Source: Haloarcula pelagica (lineage in GTDB: Archaea > Halobacteriota > Halobacteria > Halobacteriales > Haloarculaceae). From it: 64,000 nucleotides of DNA. The DNA lies in contig NZ_CP126162.1 of assembly GCF_030127105.1 (NCBI RefSeq), positions 1 through 64,000 on the forward strand. Direction: 5' to 3'. A program made the position numbers and the translations under genes. The notes below the pieces were generated by a model. That model was not told the DNA's origin and searched no databases. It saw nothing but the letters and a program-made list of their open reading frames with translations. Every line of letters starts with the position of its first letter. Position 1 is the stretch's first letter. This document shows positions 55,908 to 63,819 of this stretch, piece by piece.

Positions 55908-56201
55908 ATGGGGGTGCCAGTGCATGGATCAAGTACGCGACCCAGTCATGTCCACTGCCGATCCCTCCATCCCACGCCCGCCGTCGCATCGAACCTCCAG
56001 GCACTCCTGGCGACGATCGTCGAGACGATCGTCTCGGTCTGCCAGGGCATCGCTTTCTGGGCGACGATCCCACTCCCACTGATCATCGCAGGCACGCTCG
56101 CGACGAACGTCGTCACGAGCCAGCCGCTCCTGGTTGGTGGCCTGGTCGTCCTGAACATCGTCTGTGCCGCGCTCGGGCACAACCACTCCCCCGACGCATG
56201 A
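55908..56201 (+). CDS. Small two-helix membrane protein
   Basis: Of the 97 residues, the first 25 look non-conserved, so the real start may be later. The rest has two hydrophobic segments (LLATIVETIVSVCQGIAFW and LLVGGLVVLNIVCAAL) and a His-rich end (LGHNHSPDA). Its stop overlaps the start of a zinc-ribbon gene (ATGA), which supports co-translation. No family assigned. Confidence 0.55.
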   Translation: MGVPVHGSSTRPSHVHCRSLHPTPAVASNLQALLATIVETIVSVCQGIAFWATIPLPLIIAGTLATNVVTSQPLLVGGLVVLNIVCAALGHNHSPDA

Positions 56202-56383
56202 GCCTCGCGATGTCTACCACACGAGATCCCGACGAGCAGTTCAGCAAGACCACGCTGTTCTGTCCGACCTGTGAGCACGCCAGCCCCATCGACGGGGACT
56301 GGATCATGGACGATGCCGTCCATCGCGAGCGCCTGCTCTGTCCTCGCTGTGGCGAGGTCGTCGTCGATCAGCCGGAGCTATAG
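56198..56383 (+). CDS. Small zinc-ribbon protein
   Basis: The 61 residues contain two Cys pairs, FCPTCEHASPIDGDW and LCPRCGEVVVD, spaced as in a single zinc ribbon (DUF8106-like haloarchaeal proteins). ATG 56210 (MSTTRDPDEQF) is an alternative start. Such proteins are often found in accessory regions. Role unknown, possibly nucleic-acid binding. Confidence 0.7.
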   Translation: MSLAMSTTRDPDEQFSKTTLFCPTCEHASPIDGDWIMDDAVHRERLLCPRCGEVVVDQPEL

Positions 56384-56543
56384 ACCAGCTATCGCACTTG
56401 CTTCGTGGCAGACTCCGACATCCGTCTATACTGGGACGCTCAGGAACTGATAGAAACATCATGCTGAATAGAGAGCTCATGTCGGTCACGTCGTCACCGT
56501 TGAAACTGCTGACGGGGAATCGTCAAGGACAGAAGGTCGCTTA

Positions 56544-56891
56544 TCAGATTACGACCCTGGCATCGGTGAGAAACTCCTGCTTAGCTCGTTTAGCCTCTGG
56601 TCCCTCCGCAACGAGGCCAGGTGTCGATGGTTCGTTATCGAATCGGCCTGAATCCGGAGAGAGGGATTCCAGTATCTCGTTGAACGTCGACCCTTTTCTC
56701 CCGGTGATATGTACAAACCCTCCGTAGTGGCGTTGTTCGAACGGGGTCGTATCCGGGTCCGGGACGGCCTCTAGAATACAATCGCTCTTCTCTCGAAGGT
56801 ATTCTGCGGCTTCGTGCTGTGAGTACTGACAGTCGGCGTAGAGCTGTTCTCGATCATGCTCGTCGAGATCGGCTTTAACTTGCTTGGTGGA
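56544..56891 (-). pseudogene. 5'-truncated ORF of unknown family
   Basis: The minus strand from 56891 reads a protein-like 115 codons: KADLDEHDREQLYADCQYSQ, HEAAEYLREKSDCILEA, PFEQRHYGGFVHITGRKGS, EFLTDARVVI. No start codon follows the upstream stop (56892-56894). It therefore lost its 5' end, at a breakpoint shared with the zinc-ribbon gene on the plus strand. No family recognised. It was likely brought next to that gene by recombination. Confidence 0.5.
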
Positions 56892-57302
56892 CTAGTATCT
56901 GACTGCATCGGAGCTAAAATCGTCGAGGTCCTCACCCAGCAGGTGCCCTGGGTCGTCGTCAGCCGGAGCGAGGGGCAGGCCTACCACTTCCCGGATCCAC
57001 AGGCGACCGCCTACGGTGAGGCAGCGCCAGCCTGTGGCGCGGGGAACGAGGACTCCGAGTTCCGGATCGTCCGGATCACCGCCGTCGTTCCGATGTACGG
57101 GGGCTGCAAGGAGTGCCTTCGCGAAGACCGACCGGTCACACTCGAGGCCGTTCGGTGTCCGGACTGTGAGCGGCCGATCTGTACGGGCATCCTGCGCGGC
57201 CAGCGAGTCGGCGCCGTCGAGGGCCTCGCGATCACCTGTCCCGCCCAGACGTGTGGGTTCGAAGGCGTCGTCGACGCATACGTTTCGACCGGGTTCGCGT
57301 GA
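56856..57302 (+). CDS. Zinc-ribbon protein, N-terminus replaced
   Basis: The region VEVLTQQVPWVVVSRSEGQ to the end is real: it matches the fragment at 35719, then carries Cys motifs YGGCKECLRED, RCPDCERPI and CPAQTCGF, which should bind zinc. The first 20 or so residues (MLVEIGFNLLGG) differ from the MTDWTEAVHS start kept in the other copy and overlap an unrelated minus-strand fragment. The present start may therefore be an accident of recombination. Function unknown. Confidence 0.65.
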   Translation: MLVEIGFNLLGGLVSDCIGAKIVEVLTQQVPWVVVSRSEGQAYHFPDPQATAYGEAAPACGAGNEDSEFRIVRITAVVPMYGGCKECLREDRPVTLEAVRCPDCERPICTGILRGQRVGAVEGLAITCPAQTCGFEGVVDAYVSTGFA

Positions 57303-57424
57303 GTGCGGACGGTAGCCTCGATTTTGATTGGCGGTATCGGGCCAAGGTGAAAGGCCGCAGGCAGATTCCGACGACACCAACTGTTATGACACTCTCAGAC
57401 AAATACTGACATAGACAGACATCA

Positions 57425-57781
57425 ATGCCGATCAGAATCGATTCGAGCGGCGGGGAGACGCCGCCGATCAAACCCGGCACGAACGCTCACGAACTGCTCA
57501 CCGTGTTGCTTGATCATCCCGACATGGGGTTCAGTCCGAAGGAACTGACCGAACTAACCGATGTCCCGCATTCCAGCGTCCACAAGACCCTCTCCCGACT
57601 CCAAGAGAAGGGCCTCGTTCGGAAGGTCGATTCTTACTGGGCGGTCGCCGAGGATGTCGCAGCGTCGGAGATAGCAAACGTGGTGAGCCTCCAGCAGATC
57701 GAGGCCGAATACGGCGATGACGCCTACGGTGACGATGAGGAGTGGGTCGACGACGCGCCGGATCTGGGAGAGAACGCGTAG
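57425..57781 (+). CDS. Winged-helix antitoxin of PemK pair
   Basis: The 118 residues have a MarR/TrmB-like winged helix: ELLTVLLDHPDMGFSPKEL, TDVPHSSVHKTLSRLQEKGL and VRKVDSYWAVAED. The C-terminal 45 residues are very acidic (YGDDAYGDDEEWVDDAPD), like flexible antitoxin tails that wrap the toxin. The toxin gene starts one base after its stop. It would neutralise the toxin and autorepress the operon. Confidence 0.8.
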   Translation: MPIRIDSSGGETPPIKPGTNAHELLTVLLDHPDMGFSPKELTELTDVPHSSVHKTLSRLQEKGLVRKVDSYWAVAEDVAASEIANVVSLQQIEAEYGDDAYGDDEEWVDDAPDLGENA

Positions 57782-57782
57782 G

Positions 57783-58112
57783 ATGGCCTACGCACAGGGC
57801 AGTGTCGTCCTCGCGCCAGCGACGTTCAAAAGCGGAGTCCGACCGTATCTCGTCGTCTCGAACCGAAACCGACCGTTCTTCGGCGACCGGTATACAGTTG
57901 CGGTCATCACGTCGACAAAGCGGGCGCAGGCGGTCGAACTGACTGTCGAATCACTCATTGACGGTGAGCTGAAAACGTACCCGAGTTACGTGAGTCCGTG
58001 GTCGTTGCACGTCTTTCCACAGCAAGAAATCACCAAGCGCGTAGCGCAGGTGGATGACGCAACCATGACTGCGGTCGCAGACGGGGTTCACGAACTGACC
58101 CGGGTGCTTTGA
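57783..58112 (+). CDS. PemK/MazF-like toxin
   Basis: The ATG at 57783 directly follows the antitoxin stop. The 109 residues show the MazF/PemK fold: QGSVVLAPATFKSGVRPYLV, VVSNRNRPFFGDRYTVAVIT and SYVSPWSLHVFPQQEITK. The family cuts mRNA at short motifs. Here the usual GEV start is GSV, and the R-P-x-L-V segment is kept. Pairing with a winged-helix rather than AbrB/RHH antitoxin is found in haloarchaea. Confidence 0.8.
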   Translation: MAYAQGSVVLAPATFKSGVRPYLVVSNRNRPFFGDRYTVAVITSTKRAQAVELTVESLIDGELKTYPSYVSPWSLHVFPQQEITKRVAQVDDATMTAVADGVHELTRVL

Positions 58113-58438
58113 TCAAGCACTACGCTGTCTCGGTCACCGTTCTGAGTGGGCTCTCTCGATGAAGTGAGGAACTCGTGCGAAGAGGTTTGCAGCAGGACTG
58201 ACGAACAGTTCGTGGACCGGCTACTCAGCGCCGGCTCTGGGCGCCAGAGCCGACCCCGAACCGGCGCATCGTCGAGGTTCGCCTGGAAGGCGGTCCTGAC
58301 GCGATTCTGATCAATGACCTGTACGGTCCAGGTACCGGGTGCCTCCATCGTAATCAGGAACTGGATGTCGGTGTCTGGGTCGCCGTTCTCGTCGACGAGG
58401 CTACACAGTTCGATTTTGTCCTTTGGGAGCGTGATCAT
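58088..58438 (-). CDS. Possible small protein, end uncertain
   Basis: From ATG 58438 the first 70 residues look ordered (MITLPKDKIELCSLVDENGD, IQFLITMEAPGTWTVQVIDQ). The last 45 are Ser/Arg-rich and antisense to the toxin end, so a frameshift or truncation near 58225 is likely. No family recognised. Confidence 0.35.
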   Translation of the reverse strand: MITLPKDKIELCSLVDENGDPDTDIQFLITMEAPGTWTVQVIDQNRVRTAFQANLDDAPVRGRLWRPEPALSSRSTNCSSVLLQTSSHEFLTSSREPTQNGDRDSVVLDQSTRVSS

Positions 58439-58554
58439 CCCGCCGCCGTTGCGGTTGATAAGTGAGTTGATATGGGGTATCGAATATCATTAGATTAACA
58501 TTAGGTGTTCGGCGAGGAAGACGCCCGCCTCTGGCACTGTCGAGCATGTACGAG

Positions 58555-59010
58555 CTAGCGGGCCGTCGTTGGAACGTCGTCCTGCGGTCCGCCGGCAATC
58601 AGGTTCGGGCTGGACTATCCCGACAGGACTCACGGCCTGGTACTGATCGGCTCCGCCGTACCGAGCGAACATCCTGTCGAGGGTCCGTCGGGACCACCGC
58701 ACGCGATTCTGCGAGACCCCGTATTCTGGGCCCTGATAAACCATGCGCCGTGGGTTCTGTACAGACTGTTCGGGATCGACCGTACCGAATACGACACAGC
58801 CCCACCTGTGGCACGGCGGCGCGTCACGGAACTACTCGAGACGCTCCTCCCCGTCGAACCTCGTGTCCCTGGGCTTCTCGCCGACGAGTCCGTGACGAAC
58901 AGATCGATGATCGACCGCTACGACGAGTACCCGCTCGAAACGCTCGCCGTCCCCACAATCGTCGTCCACGCGGAAGACGATCCGCTGGCGTCGTTCGAGG
59001 ACGCCAGGCA
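58555..59010 (+). pseudogene. Alpha/beta hydrolase middle fragment
   Basis: One frame reads FGLDYPDRTHGLVLIGSAVP, then PPHAILRDPVFWALINHAPW and ETLAVPTIVVHAEDDPLASF, the core between the nucleophile elbow and the acid residue. The N-terminal half, a frame break before FGLDYP and the final His part are missing or degraded. After GRLRR the sequence becomes meaningless. It is a remnant. Confidence 0.7.
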
Positions 59011-59690
59011 TGGCCGACTCCGTAGGAGGAGGGATGGGAGGGAGATGAACGTCGAGTCGGCCCAGCAGTCTTCGAAATCCCCCGTCCGCTCGCGGTCGCT
59101 CGCCGACATCCCTCACTCCGTTCGGGAGGGGTCGCCGAGGCGACGGCCGACAGCACACGAGCGGACTCGCCCTTTCTGTCCAACAGGACGTGGCCTGGGC
59201 AGCCGGCCGGATCAACGGTGGAAACGAGGCAGACGCCGGACGGTGTCGGCTAGATGGACCGCAAGGGATGGAAAGAACACCAGCGCTGGACAAGGCCGAA
59301 TGGATAGACTGCGACGGGTGGAGACAACACAGACGCCGACGGCCGTCGGCTCACCGGTGGTTTGTCCCGCTTCGATTGTTGCTCCTGTCCGAAGATGAGG
59401 TCTTTCAGGATCTCAGAACCACCCTGTCTGACGACACGACGCAGACCGACGACAGACTGCACGGTATCGACAGCGAACACTCCCGACTCTGGGCAGAGGG
59501 AATCCGGCTTTCAGCAGCCGGAGTCATCGAGGCACAGGCCGCGGCCGAACGGCGGCTCCGGGTGGGTGATACCGCCTGTTGTGACGATCCGCAAGTCAGC
59601 AAGGTCCCGTCGCGACGATCACCCACGCGTATCGCAACCGCGACGGTCTCAAGCTGCCGGGGAAGCGGCGCGAGGTACCGAGGAAGGTAG
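59011..59690. other. Decayed stretch, no confident gene
   Basis: Frames here are mostly Arg/Ser-rich. One plus-strand segment (about 59395-59560) has a helical look (VFQDLRTTLSDDTTQTDDRL) but no clear start or end. It probably contains remnants of more than one gene. Confidence 0.45.
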
Positions 59691-60566
59691 TCAGTCGTTT
59701 CCGCTGCCATCAGGTGACGCTGTCTGTACGGTTTCCGGATCGTTGGCTTCCCTGAGGAGCGACACGAGGTCCGCTTCAGTCACTGGTTGTGTAGTCGTCC
59801 CCAGTCCGGCGTCGCGAGCCACACGAACTGGGCTCGGTGGGTGAAGGTTCGCGTCCGCCAACAGCGCGTCGTCGTAGAACACCTCTCGGGGCGTCCCGTT
59901 CCCGACGACGTTGCCGTCGGCCATCACACAGACTCGGTCTGCAACTTCGGCGGCGAATTCGAGGTCGTGCGTCGACAGGACGACGCTGATACCGTCCTCG
60001 TGAATCTGCTCGATCCGGTCGGCGACCAGTTGGGACCGTTCGGGGTCGAGCCCGGCGAGTGGTTCGTCCAGCACGACGACGCTCGGTTCGAGGACGAGCA
60101 CGCCGGCGAGGCCGACGAGGCGTTTCTCGCCGCCGCTCAGGTAGTGGGGGATTCGGTCTTCGAGGTGGCTCGCGTCCACTGTCGCAAGCGCCTCGCGAGC
60201 CCGCTCTCTCGCTTCGTCACCGGGGACGCCGTAGTTCTGGAGGCCGAACATCACGTCGTCGAGGACCGTGGGTGCGACGAGTTGCGTATCGGCGTCCTGG
60301 AAGACGAAGCCGACTTCCTTCCGTGCGTGTGCTTTGTTGTCTTCGGTGATCGGCGTGCCGTCGACGACGAGACCGCCGTCGTCGGGGACGAGCGTGGCAT
60401 TGAGGTGCTCCAGTAACGTCGACTTCCCGGCGCCGTTGCCACCGACAAGCGCGACGACTTCCTCGGGGTACACCGAGAAGTCGACATCGTGCATGCCGAC
60501 CGTCCCGTCGGGGTAGGTGTGGGCCTCACACTGGAGGTCGACCAGCGGCGAGTCGTCTCGACTCAT
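59691..60566 (-). CDS. cbiO: Cobalt/nickel ECF transporter ATPase
   Basis: From ATG 60566 the 291 residues show GGNGAGKST (Walker A), VFQDADTQLVAPTV (Q loop), LSGGEKRLVGLAGVL (signature), VVVLDEPLAGLD (Walker B) and STHDLEFA (switch His). It powers uptake of Co2+ or Ni2+ with CbiM, CbiN and CbiQ. The start overlaps the cbiQ stop by four bases. The last 40 residues are an acidic extension. Confidence 0.92.
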   Translation of the reverse strand: MSRDDSPLVDLQCEAHTYPDGTVGMHDVDFSVYPEEVVALVGGNGAGKSTLLEHLNATLVPDDGGLVVDGTPITEDNKAHARKEVGFVFQDADTQLVAPTVLDDVMFGLQNYGVPGDEARERAREALATVDASHLEDRIPHYLSGGEKRLVGLAGVLVLEPSVVVLDEPLAGLDPERSQLVADRIEQIHEDGISVVLSTHDLEFAAEVADRVCVMADGNVVGNGTPREVFYDDALLADANLHPPSPVRVARDAGLGTTTQPVTEADLVSLLREANDPETVQTASPDGSGND

Positions 60567-61375
60567 AGGCCCACCCCGTAGACCGCGACCGCCGCATAGC
60601 CGACGACCGCGACGTACGAACCGACTACGATGCATAGCTCGTGGATCGGTGGCCGCGAAACGTCGCCGTACAGTGTGATATCGCCGTTGTAGCCACGGGC
60701 TTCCATGGACTTGACGAGCCGTTCTGACTGCTCGATCGCGGATAACATCGTCATGCCAAGGATTCTGGCGTACAGCCGTTTGTTCGACCAGAACTCCGAG
60801 AAGTTCGCGCCGCGGGAGAGTGCGGCTTTCACGAGGTCCTCGAGCGTCTCGATCATGACGAACGTGAACCGGTAGGTGAGCAGCGCGATCTGGTCGATCG
60901 GCCGTGGGAGCAACCGCCCGAGCATGTACGCGACATCGGTGTATTTGGTCGTCATCGAGGCCGTCAGCGTGAACGTGACGACTGTGAGTGATCGACAGCT
61001 GAGCTCCCCGAAGAGGACGAGTCCGGCCCACGTGACAGAAAGTTCACCGAGCGGTGTCGAGAGCGCGCCACCGACTGGCGTTCCCGGTTCGAGAAACGCC
61101 AGCGGGCCGGCGACCGAGACGATGAACAGCATCGGGAGCGTGTACCAGCCAGCGAGCCGTCGGAAGGGCAGCCCCGCGAGTCCATAGACGACGAGGACGG
61201 TCCCGTAGAGGCCGGCGAGGAGTGCGAGCCGGTCGAACACCGTCACGGCGAGGACGAGTGCGCCGACGACGCCGACCTTCGTCCAGGGATTGACGCGGTG
61301 CAACGGTCCGTCTCGCCGTTCGGAGAACGCCGTGATGAGCCGCGGGTCGGGAACGTGGTTCGAGAGTGTCGTCAC
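60563..61375 (-). CDS. cbiQ: Cobalt/nickel ECF transmembrane protein
   Basis: GTG 61375 is chosen because it follows the cbiN-like stop closely; the frame is open upstream in shadow sequence. The 270 residues have about six helices and the coupling motifs: SRGANFSEF (first Ala-Arg-Gly-like) and SMEARGYNGD (second ARG), which bind the ATPase. It is the T-component of the ECF transporter. Confidence 0.9.
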   Translation of the reverse strand: MTTLSNHVPDPRLITAFSERRDGPLHRVNPWTKVGVVGALVLAVTVFDRLALLAGLYGTVLVVYGLAGLPFRRLAGWYTLPMLFIVSVAGPLAFLEPGTPVGGALSTPLGELSVTWAGLVLFGELSCRSLTVVTFTLTASMTTKYTDVAYMLGRLLPRPIDQIALLTYRFTFVMIETLEDLVKAALSRGANFSEFWSNKRLYARILGMTMLSAIEQSERLVKSMEARGYNGDITLYGDVSRPPIHELCIVVGSYVAVVGYAAVAVYGVGL

Positions 61376-61377
61376 GG

Positions 61378-61701
61378 TTACCGGGCCGGGCGTTCTCCGT
61401 CCTCGAAGCCGCCGTAGCGGTCGACGTAGACGTACATGCCGATCCCGATAACGGCGAGCAGGAGGACGAGCGCGCCAAATTCGAGCATCATCCCGCCCTT
61501 CCGGATGGGGCCGGCGACGACGATGCCGCGACCGAAGTCGACGAGCGCACCGCCGCCCTCCTGCACACCGCGCTGGAGGGCTTTCGCAGAGCGTTTGGCC
61601 CACGGCAGTGCACCGCCGGTCGTGGTGAAGCCCCAGTACCCAGCAGCGAGAAAGGCAGCGAAGAGGCCAGCAAGGCCGCCGTACTGCTTCCAGCGCTGCA
61701 T
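61378..61701 (-). CDS. CbiN/PDGLE-like membrane protein
   Basis: The 107 residues have an N-terminal helix (GLAGLFAAFLAAGYWGF), a polar middle with GGG, and a C-terminal helix (LEFGALVLLLAVIGIGMYVYV). This two-helix layout is that of CbiN or its PDGLE replacement. It lies between cbiM and cbiQ with a stop/start overlap. Its role is to complete the metal-specific module. Confidence 0.75.
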   Translation of the reverse strand: MQRWKQYGGLAGLFAAFLAAGYWGFTTTGGALPWAKRSAKALQRGVQEGGGALVDFGRGIVVAGPIRKGGMMLEFGALVLLLAVIGIGMYVYVDRYGGFEDGERPAR

Positions 61702-62381
61702 CAGGCCGTCACCCCGGTCGGCTCCTCTTGCGTGTCACGGTCGACGAGGCCGACGAGGTCGGGGCGCACGGAGGCGAGGAACTGCACGATAAAGCCCGTC
61801 AGGAGGCCCTCGATGACGGCGACGCCGAGGTTGAGTCCGACGAGTCCGGCGACGGCGATCGTCAGGTCACCACGCGGCAGCGCGCTTCCGTTCACACCGC
61901 TGATGACGATGATCACGCCCATCAGGAACGCGCCTGCCGAGAGGCCGAGCGTCGCCGCGCTCGCACCGGCGGGGAAGACATCCCAGTCCATCCCCATCAG
62001 GGTCTTGAACGCGTAGTAGGCGACGATGGCTTCGCTCGCGTTGACGAGCGTGTTCGCACCGAGCAGGCCGACGGCACCGTGACCGAGTGCGGCCGAGAAG
62101 ATGTTGACGACCAGTGCGATGAGCGCCCCGAGCAGCGGCCCTGCGAGAATCCCCACGAGGCCGGTGAGGTTCATATGGATACCGCCCCACACGGGGATGT
62201 TCAACTGGAAGATCGCGAAGCTCGCGGCTGCGCCGATACCTGCGAGCGCTATCTGGTGTGTCTCGATACCGCCTTTCCGGATTCTGTAGACCACGGCACT
62301 GATCAGTCCGGTACCAAGTAGCGTCCAGAGCACCAGTGCCCATAGTGGGAACGAGCCTTCGCCGAGGTGAATGTGTGCCAT
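61701..62381 (-). CDS. cbiM: Cobalt/nickel ECF substrate-binding membrane protein
   Basis: The 226 residues begin MAHIHLGEG; in CbiM/NikM the N-terminal amine and His at positions 3 and 5 hold the metal, and both His residues are present (MAHIH; note one residue later than MHI types). Further helices include IHMNLTGLVGILAGP, also a family segment. It selects Co2+ or Ni2+. It leads the cbiMNQO operon. The repressor gene nikR lies upstream on the same strand. Confidence 0.9.
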   Translation of the reverse strand: MAHIHLGEGSFPLWALVLWTLLGTGLISAVVYRIRKGGIETHQIALAGIGAAASFAIFQLNIPVWGGIHMNLTGLVGILAGPLLGALIALVVNIFSAALGHGAVGLLGANTLVNASEAIVAYYAFKTLMGMDWDVFPAGASAATLGLSAGAFLMGVIIVISGVNGSALPRGDLTIAVAGLVGLNLGVAVIEGLLTGFIVQFLASVRPDLVGLVDRDTQEEPTGVTA

Positions 62382-62521
62382 CTCTGTTTTACCAATTTCT
62401 TCGGCAGTTATAATAATGTTACTGTACTAGATCGAAGTAGATAACAACTATAGTGTAGGATTGGGGCATGTCTTGATAGCAGGGATGGAGTCAACTCCCG
62501 TCGATGCAAGTAATTTCGAAC

Positions 62522-62953
62522 CTATTGCTCGCTGATCTCCGCGCTCATGATCTCGACAGGGACGACCGTGTATTCGACCGAAACTGACTCGTCTGCTCCA
62601 CGAACAGTCCCGATAAATCGTAGAGCGTCGTCATACGTGGCTTCGATGACGAACGTCTCGACACAGCCGGCGTTGCCTTCGAGACAGTTGTGGGAGTTCG
62701 ACCGGATCGACGCTTCGAATTCGTGGCGGATGTCCATCATCCGGCGTTCGATCTCCGGTTCGTCGTATCCGAAAACCGCAGTTACTGTCGCCAGTACCCG
62801 CCGATCCTCGTCCTCTGTCCCCTGGTACTCTTCGAGTAGTGACTGGCACGCTTCCCGGATGACTTCACTCCGTCCGCTGTAGCCGTGTTCTTCCGCAAAC
62901 GTATCGAGATCGTCCCGGAGTCGCTCCGTCATCGAAGAGCTCACGATGGGCAT
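62522..62953 (-). CDS. nikR: NikR-like metal-responsive repressor
   Basis: The 143 residues have a ribbon-helix-helix N-terminus (MPIVSSSMTERLRDDLDTFA, GYSGRSEVIREA) and an ACT-like metal domain. NikR binds Ni2+ by three His and one Cys. Here, aligned by eye, the ligands are His77, His88, Cys90 and Cys97, so one His is changed to Cys and the loop is one residue longer. It probably represses the adjacent cbiM operon. An inverted repeat lies just above its own start. Confidence 0.85.
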   Translation of the reverse strand: MPIVSSSMTERLRDDLDTFAEEHGYSGRSEVIREACQSLLEEYQGTEDEDRRVLATVTAVFGYDEPEIERRMMDIRHEFEASIRSNSHNCLEGNAGCVETFVIEATYDDALRFIGTVRGADESVSVEYTVVPVEIMSAEISEQ

Positions 62954-62962
62954 ATATTAAAA

Positions 62963-62988
62963 ACTATCTCGATGATAGTAGAGATAGT
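62963..62988 (-). promoter_or_regulatory. Inverted repeat before nikR
   Basis: ACTATCTC and GAGATAGT form a perfect inverted repeat with a 10-base spacer, ending 10 bases above the nikR start. It is a candidate NikR operator for autoregulation. A similar but weaker AT-rich patch lies before cbiM. Confidence 0.6.
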
Positions 62989-63030
62989 GTTTTGAAAAGA
63001 TTATATTAATAAAAACAATCGAAGGGGGTG

Positions 63031-63819
63031 TCAGATACTAGTGTCAACAGGACTCCCGAGTTCGTCCCTGATTCGCGCGACGTGGTCCACGAAGTCACGA
63101 GAGGTCCGTTCACGGGGGCGCTCTAAGTCGATGGAGAACGTCGACTGTACGGTTCCGGGGTCGGCGTCCATGACGATTACGCGATCAGCGAGCGTCACCG
63201 CCTCGTCAATGTCGTGCGTGACAAACACGACGGTCTGTCCGGTCTGCGTCCAGATGTCGAGCAACTCGGCGTGCAAGCGGTCGCGCGTCCGAGCGTCGAC
63301 ACTCCCGAACGGTTCGTCCATCAGGAGGATCTCCGGATCGGGGGCGAGTGCGCGAGCGATCCCGACGCGCTGTTTCATGCCGCCGGACAGCTCCTTCGGG
63401 TACGCGTCCTCGAAGCCGTCGAGCCCGACAAGGTTGATCAACTCCCGGACCCGTGCCTCGCAGTCGGGGCAGTCACACGCGGGCCGGTCGAGGCCGAACC
63501 GGATGTTCCCGCGGACGGTTCGCCAGGGGAACAGTGCATACTCCTGAAAGACCATTCCACGGTCCAGCCCCGGGCCACTAACCGGCTCCCGGTCGATCAG
63601 AACCGAACCACTGTCCGGGTCGTCGAGTCCCGCGATCGCCCGCAACAGCGTCGTCTTCCCACACCCCGAGGGACCGACGACACAGCAGAACTCGCCCGCC
63701 GACACCGAGAACGAGACGTCCGCGAGCGCTTGTGTCGACTCGTAGGACCTGCTGACGTTCTGGATCGTGATCTTCTCGTTCGACTCTCGCCCGGTCGACG
63801 AGTTTGAGCTCAGCGCCAC
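63031..63819 (-). CDS. ABC ATPase, nitrate/sulfonate/taurine type
   Basis: The GTG at 63819 overlaps the stop of the permease gene. The 262 residues show GPSGCGKTT (Walker A), [13 protein letters not shown] (Q loop), [15 protein letters not shown] (signature), [12 protein letters not shown] (Walker B) and VTHDIDEAV (switch His), all typical of the SsuB/TauB/NrtD group. A Cys-rich insert ([11 protein letters not shown]) sits in the helical domain. The substrate cannot be told without the binding protein. Confidence 0.9.
   Translation of the reverse strand: MALSSNSSTGRESNEKITIQNVSRSYESTQALADVSFSVSAGEFCCVVGPSGCGKTTLLRAIAGLDDPDSGSVLIDREPVSGPGLDRGMVFQEYALFPWRTVRGNIRFGLDRPACDCPDCEARVRELINLVGLDGFEDAYPKELSGGMKQRVGIARALAPDPEILLMDEPFGSVDARTRDRLHAELLDIWTQTGQTVVFVTHDIDEAVTLADRVIVMDADPGTVQSTFSIDLERPRERTSRDFVDHVARIRDELGSPVDTSI

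Noticed and set aside
59190-59690. Plus-strand frame of 166 codons near 59.4 kb
   Set aside because: Only a short helical-looking part is protein-like. The rest is low-quality sequence, so it is noted as a decayed stretch rather than a gene.
59691-61031. Longer starts for the CbiO and CbiQ genes
   Set aside because: The upstream extensions are shadows of the preceding gene. The chosen starts give normal family N-termini and short overlaps.
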